Source: Morella rubra (lineage: Eukaryota > Streptophyta > Magnoliopsida > Fagales > Myricaceae). Taken from it: a stretch of DNA of 64,000 nt. The notes under the pieces were generated by a model. It had not been told where the DNA came from and made no database searches. It saw nothing but the letters and a program-made list of their open reading frames with translations. Within the stretch, counting starts at the first letter, position 1, and each line of letters begins with the position of its first letter. The translations under genes were made by a program, and so were the position numbers. Shown here piece after piece: positions 62,806-64,000 of the stretch. The stretch spans positions 1 through 64,000 of the forward strand of contig RXIC02000409.1 in assembly GCA_003952965.2 (NCBI GenBank). Direction: 5' to 3'.

Positions 62806-64000
62806 TATAAAGAGACCGACATTGGCCTTCACCAGCAGTACACCCAGCAACGTGGGAAATCTCAAAGAGTCGAGAGGCCCGGATTAAACAGGACAGATAC
62901 GCCCTGTTCTTGAACCTTCTGCGGTTTCAAAGAGTAAGGGTCTCCTTCTCTCACTAAGAGTATTTGTTTTTTTCGTTGGTTTCGAGTGATGTTCTTCGAG
63001 TTCAGTCGCCTACCTATTTGATTGTTTCTACCCGTAATAATGGAACCGTTCATTGTTTGTTTGGTCGACTTTCTCGTATAGGATCTGTGAAGTTGCCCAT
63101 TCTTTTGCTTCCTGTGATGCATAAACTCATAACGAATGTGATTTTCGGAAACTTTTTGTTTAAGTGCGGCAATGTCTCTTGGCATATATGTATATATATT
63201 TATTTGTTTTGTGTTCTTCTATAGAATTGTTTTACGGAGTTGTCAGATTGTTTTGTTACAGCTGTCGTTTCTTTGTTTAAATGATTTTGATCCGCGTGAT
63301 TGATTTTTTGAAGTAAAAGACCTCAGCAGTTACTCTACACCTGTGTAGCTGCTGCTTGGTAAAATAATACTGCCATGTCTTTCTGCCTTCCGGAATTGGT
63401 ATTTCTTTTCTTTTCTTTTTTCTCTGGTTTGAATTTGGTACCGAACTAACAAAGAATATACCTGATATATGTGCCAAAGGTTTAATCTTTTTCATATTAA
63501 TAGTATATTTACTTATGGTATTTGGTGCTAATCCTCGTTTTGTTTCTTTCTTTGGTGACAGAGGATTTGTGGTGCCGTAAAAGGGGAGCTCTAGGATCTT
63601 TCTTTCCCCTGTTTCTGACTATATCAGGTAATTGATGTGCATCGGTTTGGTAAAAATCTCCGGGGAAATGAACTTCCAATCTTCTGGGGGTTCGTTTTAA
63701 AGTTGGATATTACATTGGAGGAGCTGGGGTTTAAGGGTCCTGATAATAAGGTTTCATTAATGAATAATTTGTTCAGGTAATATGCGGGTTAGAATCCAAG
63801 CCTAGCCCATGCGCATGCATGTGCTGCTCGTGACTATTAGATGCGCATGTCTGGTCGTCATTTAGTATGTTTCTTAAAGAGAATTGACGAGACATTTACA
63901 TACAATAGTCAGATATCTAGTGGGTAATGTTATTGTGGGTCGATTCATGTTTGATGTTATTTTGAGCTGGTGAGCTGTCACATATTTTCTCATTCTGGAA
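62806..64000 (+). promoter_or_regulatory. Second NDA promoter and leader (right arm)
   Basis: TATAAAG at 62806-62812 is followed by a probable first leader exon. A second leader exon at 63562-63627 is bounded by tgacag and GTAATT. The NDA start codon would be expected about 0.5 kb beyond the window if the arm continues, so a second NDA gene, on the plus strand, probably begins outside. Confidence 0.55.

Larger units (their letters stand above)
45889..64000 (-). repeat. Right arm of the inverted repeat, continues past the window
   Basis: Reverse complement of 27618-45829. The last bases of the window (ctcattctggaa) still pair with the left arm at 27618 onward, so the outer end is not reached. 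It differs from the left arm by a replaced block (51 bases at 58973-59023 against 172), an indel with neighbouring changes near 61324-61360, a different G/C run, and a few short indels and substitutions. Confidence 0.97.

Noticed and set aside
27618-64000. Explanation of the palindrome as a single strand read twice (sequencing foldback)
   Set aside because: The arms differ by a block replacement, indels outside homopolymers and substitutions, so at least two different molecules contributed.
1-64000. CRISPR arrays, prokaryotic operons, tRNA or rRNA genes
   Set aside because: No regularly spaced direct repeats of CRISPR type, no cloverleaf with a GGTTCGAATCC-like box, and no rRNA-like blocks were seen. 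Gene structure is plainly plant nuclear.

Overview
The window is nuclear DNA of a flowering plant, most likely a woody eudicot. The genes have many short GT-AG introns, the gaps are AT-rich with (CT)n and (TA)n runs, and small non-autonomous transposons sit in gaps and introns. The species cannot be fixed from the sequence; a rosid tree is a guess.

Left part (1-27.6 kb, single copy here). A secretory carrier membrane protein gene (SCAMP) enters from the left edge. It is followed by a secreted glycine-rich, cysteine-tailed protein on the minus strand. Next comes an AHL/HAL2-like PAP phosphatase on the minus strand, whose first and last coding exons are clear but whose catalytic middle I could not find. 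Two small paralogous genes of unknown function (59 and 60 codons) lie about 4 kb apart, each behind its own TATA box. An eight-exon alternative mitochondrial NAD(P)H dehydrogenase (NDA type, minus strand) closes this part. A 124-bp tandem array carrying G-boxes, a hAT-type non-autonomous element with a visible target-site duplication, and MITE-like foldback elements lie in the gaps.

Right part (27.6-64.0 kb) is one giant inverted repeat. Bases 27618-45829 return in reverse complement at 45889-64000, around a unique 59-bp spacer (45830-45888), and the right arm runs off the window. Reading inward, each arm holds the NDA promoter and leader, about 4 kb of AT-rich gap, two tandem S1/P1-type nuclease genes (B outside, A inside), and a quinone oxidoreductase gene pointing at the centre. 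The window therefore has four nuclease genes, all with the complete zinc-ligand set. It has two oxidoreductase copies, tail to tail, both losing their last coding part at the centre of symmetry. The inner 13 kb of the arms looks nearly identical. The outer part carries real differences: a 172-bp segment replaced by 51 bp, an 11-bp indel with neighbouring changes, and unequal G and CT runs. The arms are therefore not one molecule read twice. They are either two alleles or copies joined head to head, as assembly error or as a true rearrangement. This is the most notable structure in the window.

Functionally the genes are ordinary housekeeping and stress genes: membrane traffic, PAP/sulfur signalling, respiratory bypass, nucleic-acid salvage during cell death, and quinone reduction. 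They form no operon-like unit. I saw no CRISPR array, no tRNA or rRNA gene and no prokaryotic cassette.
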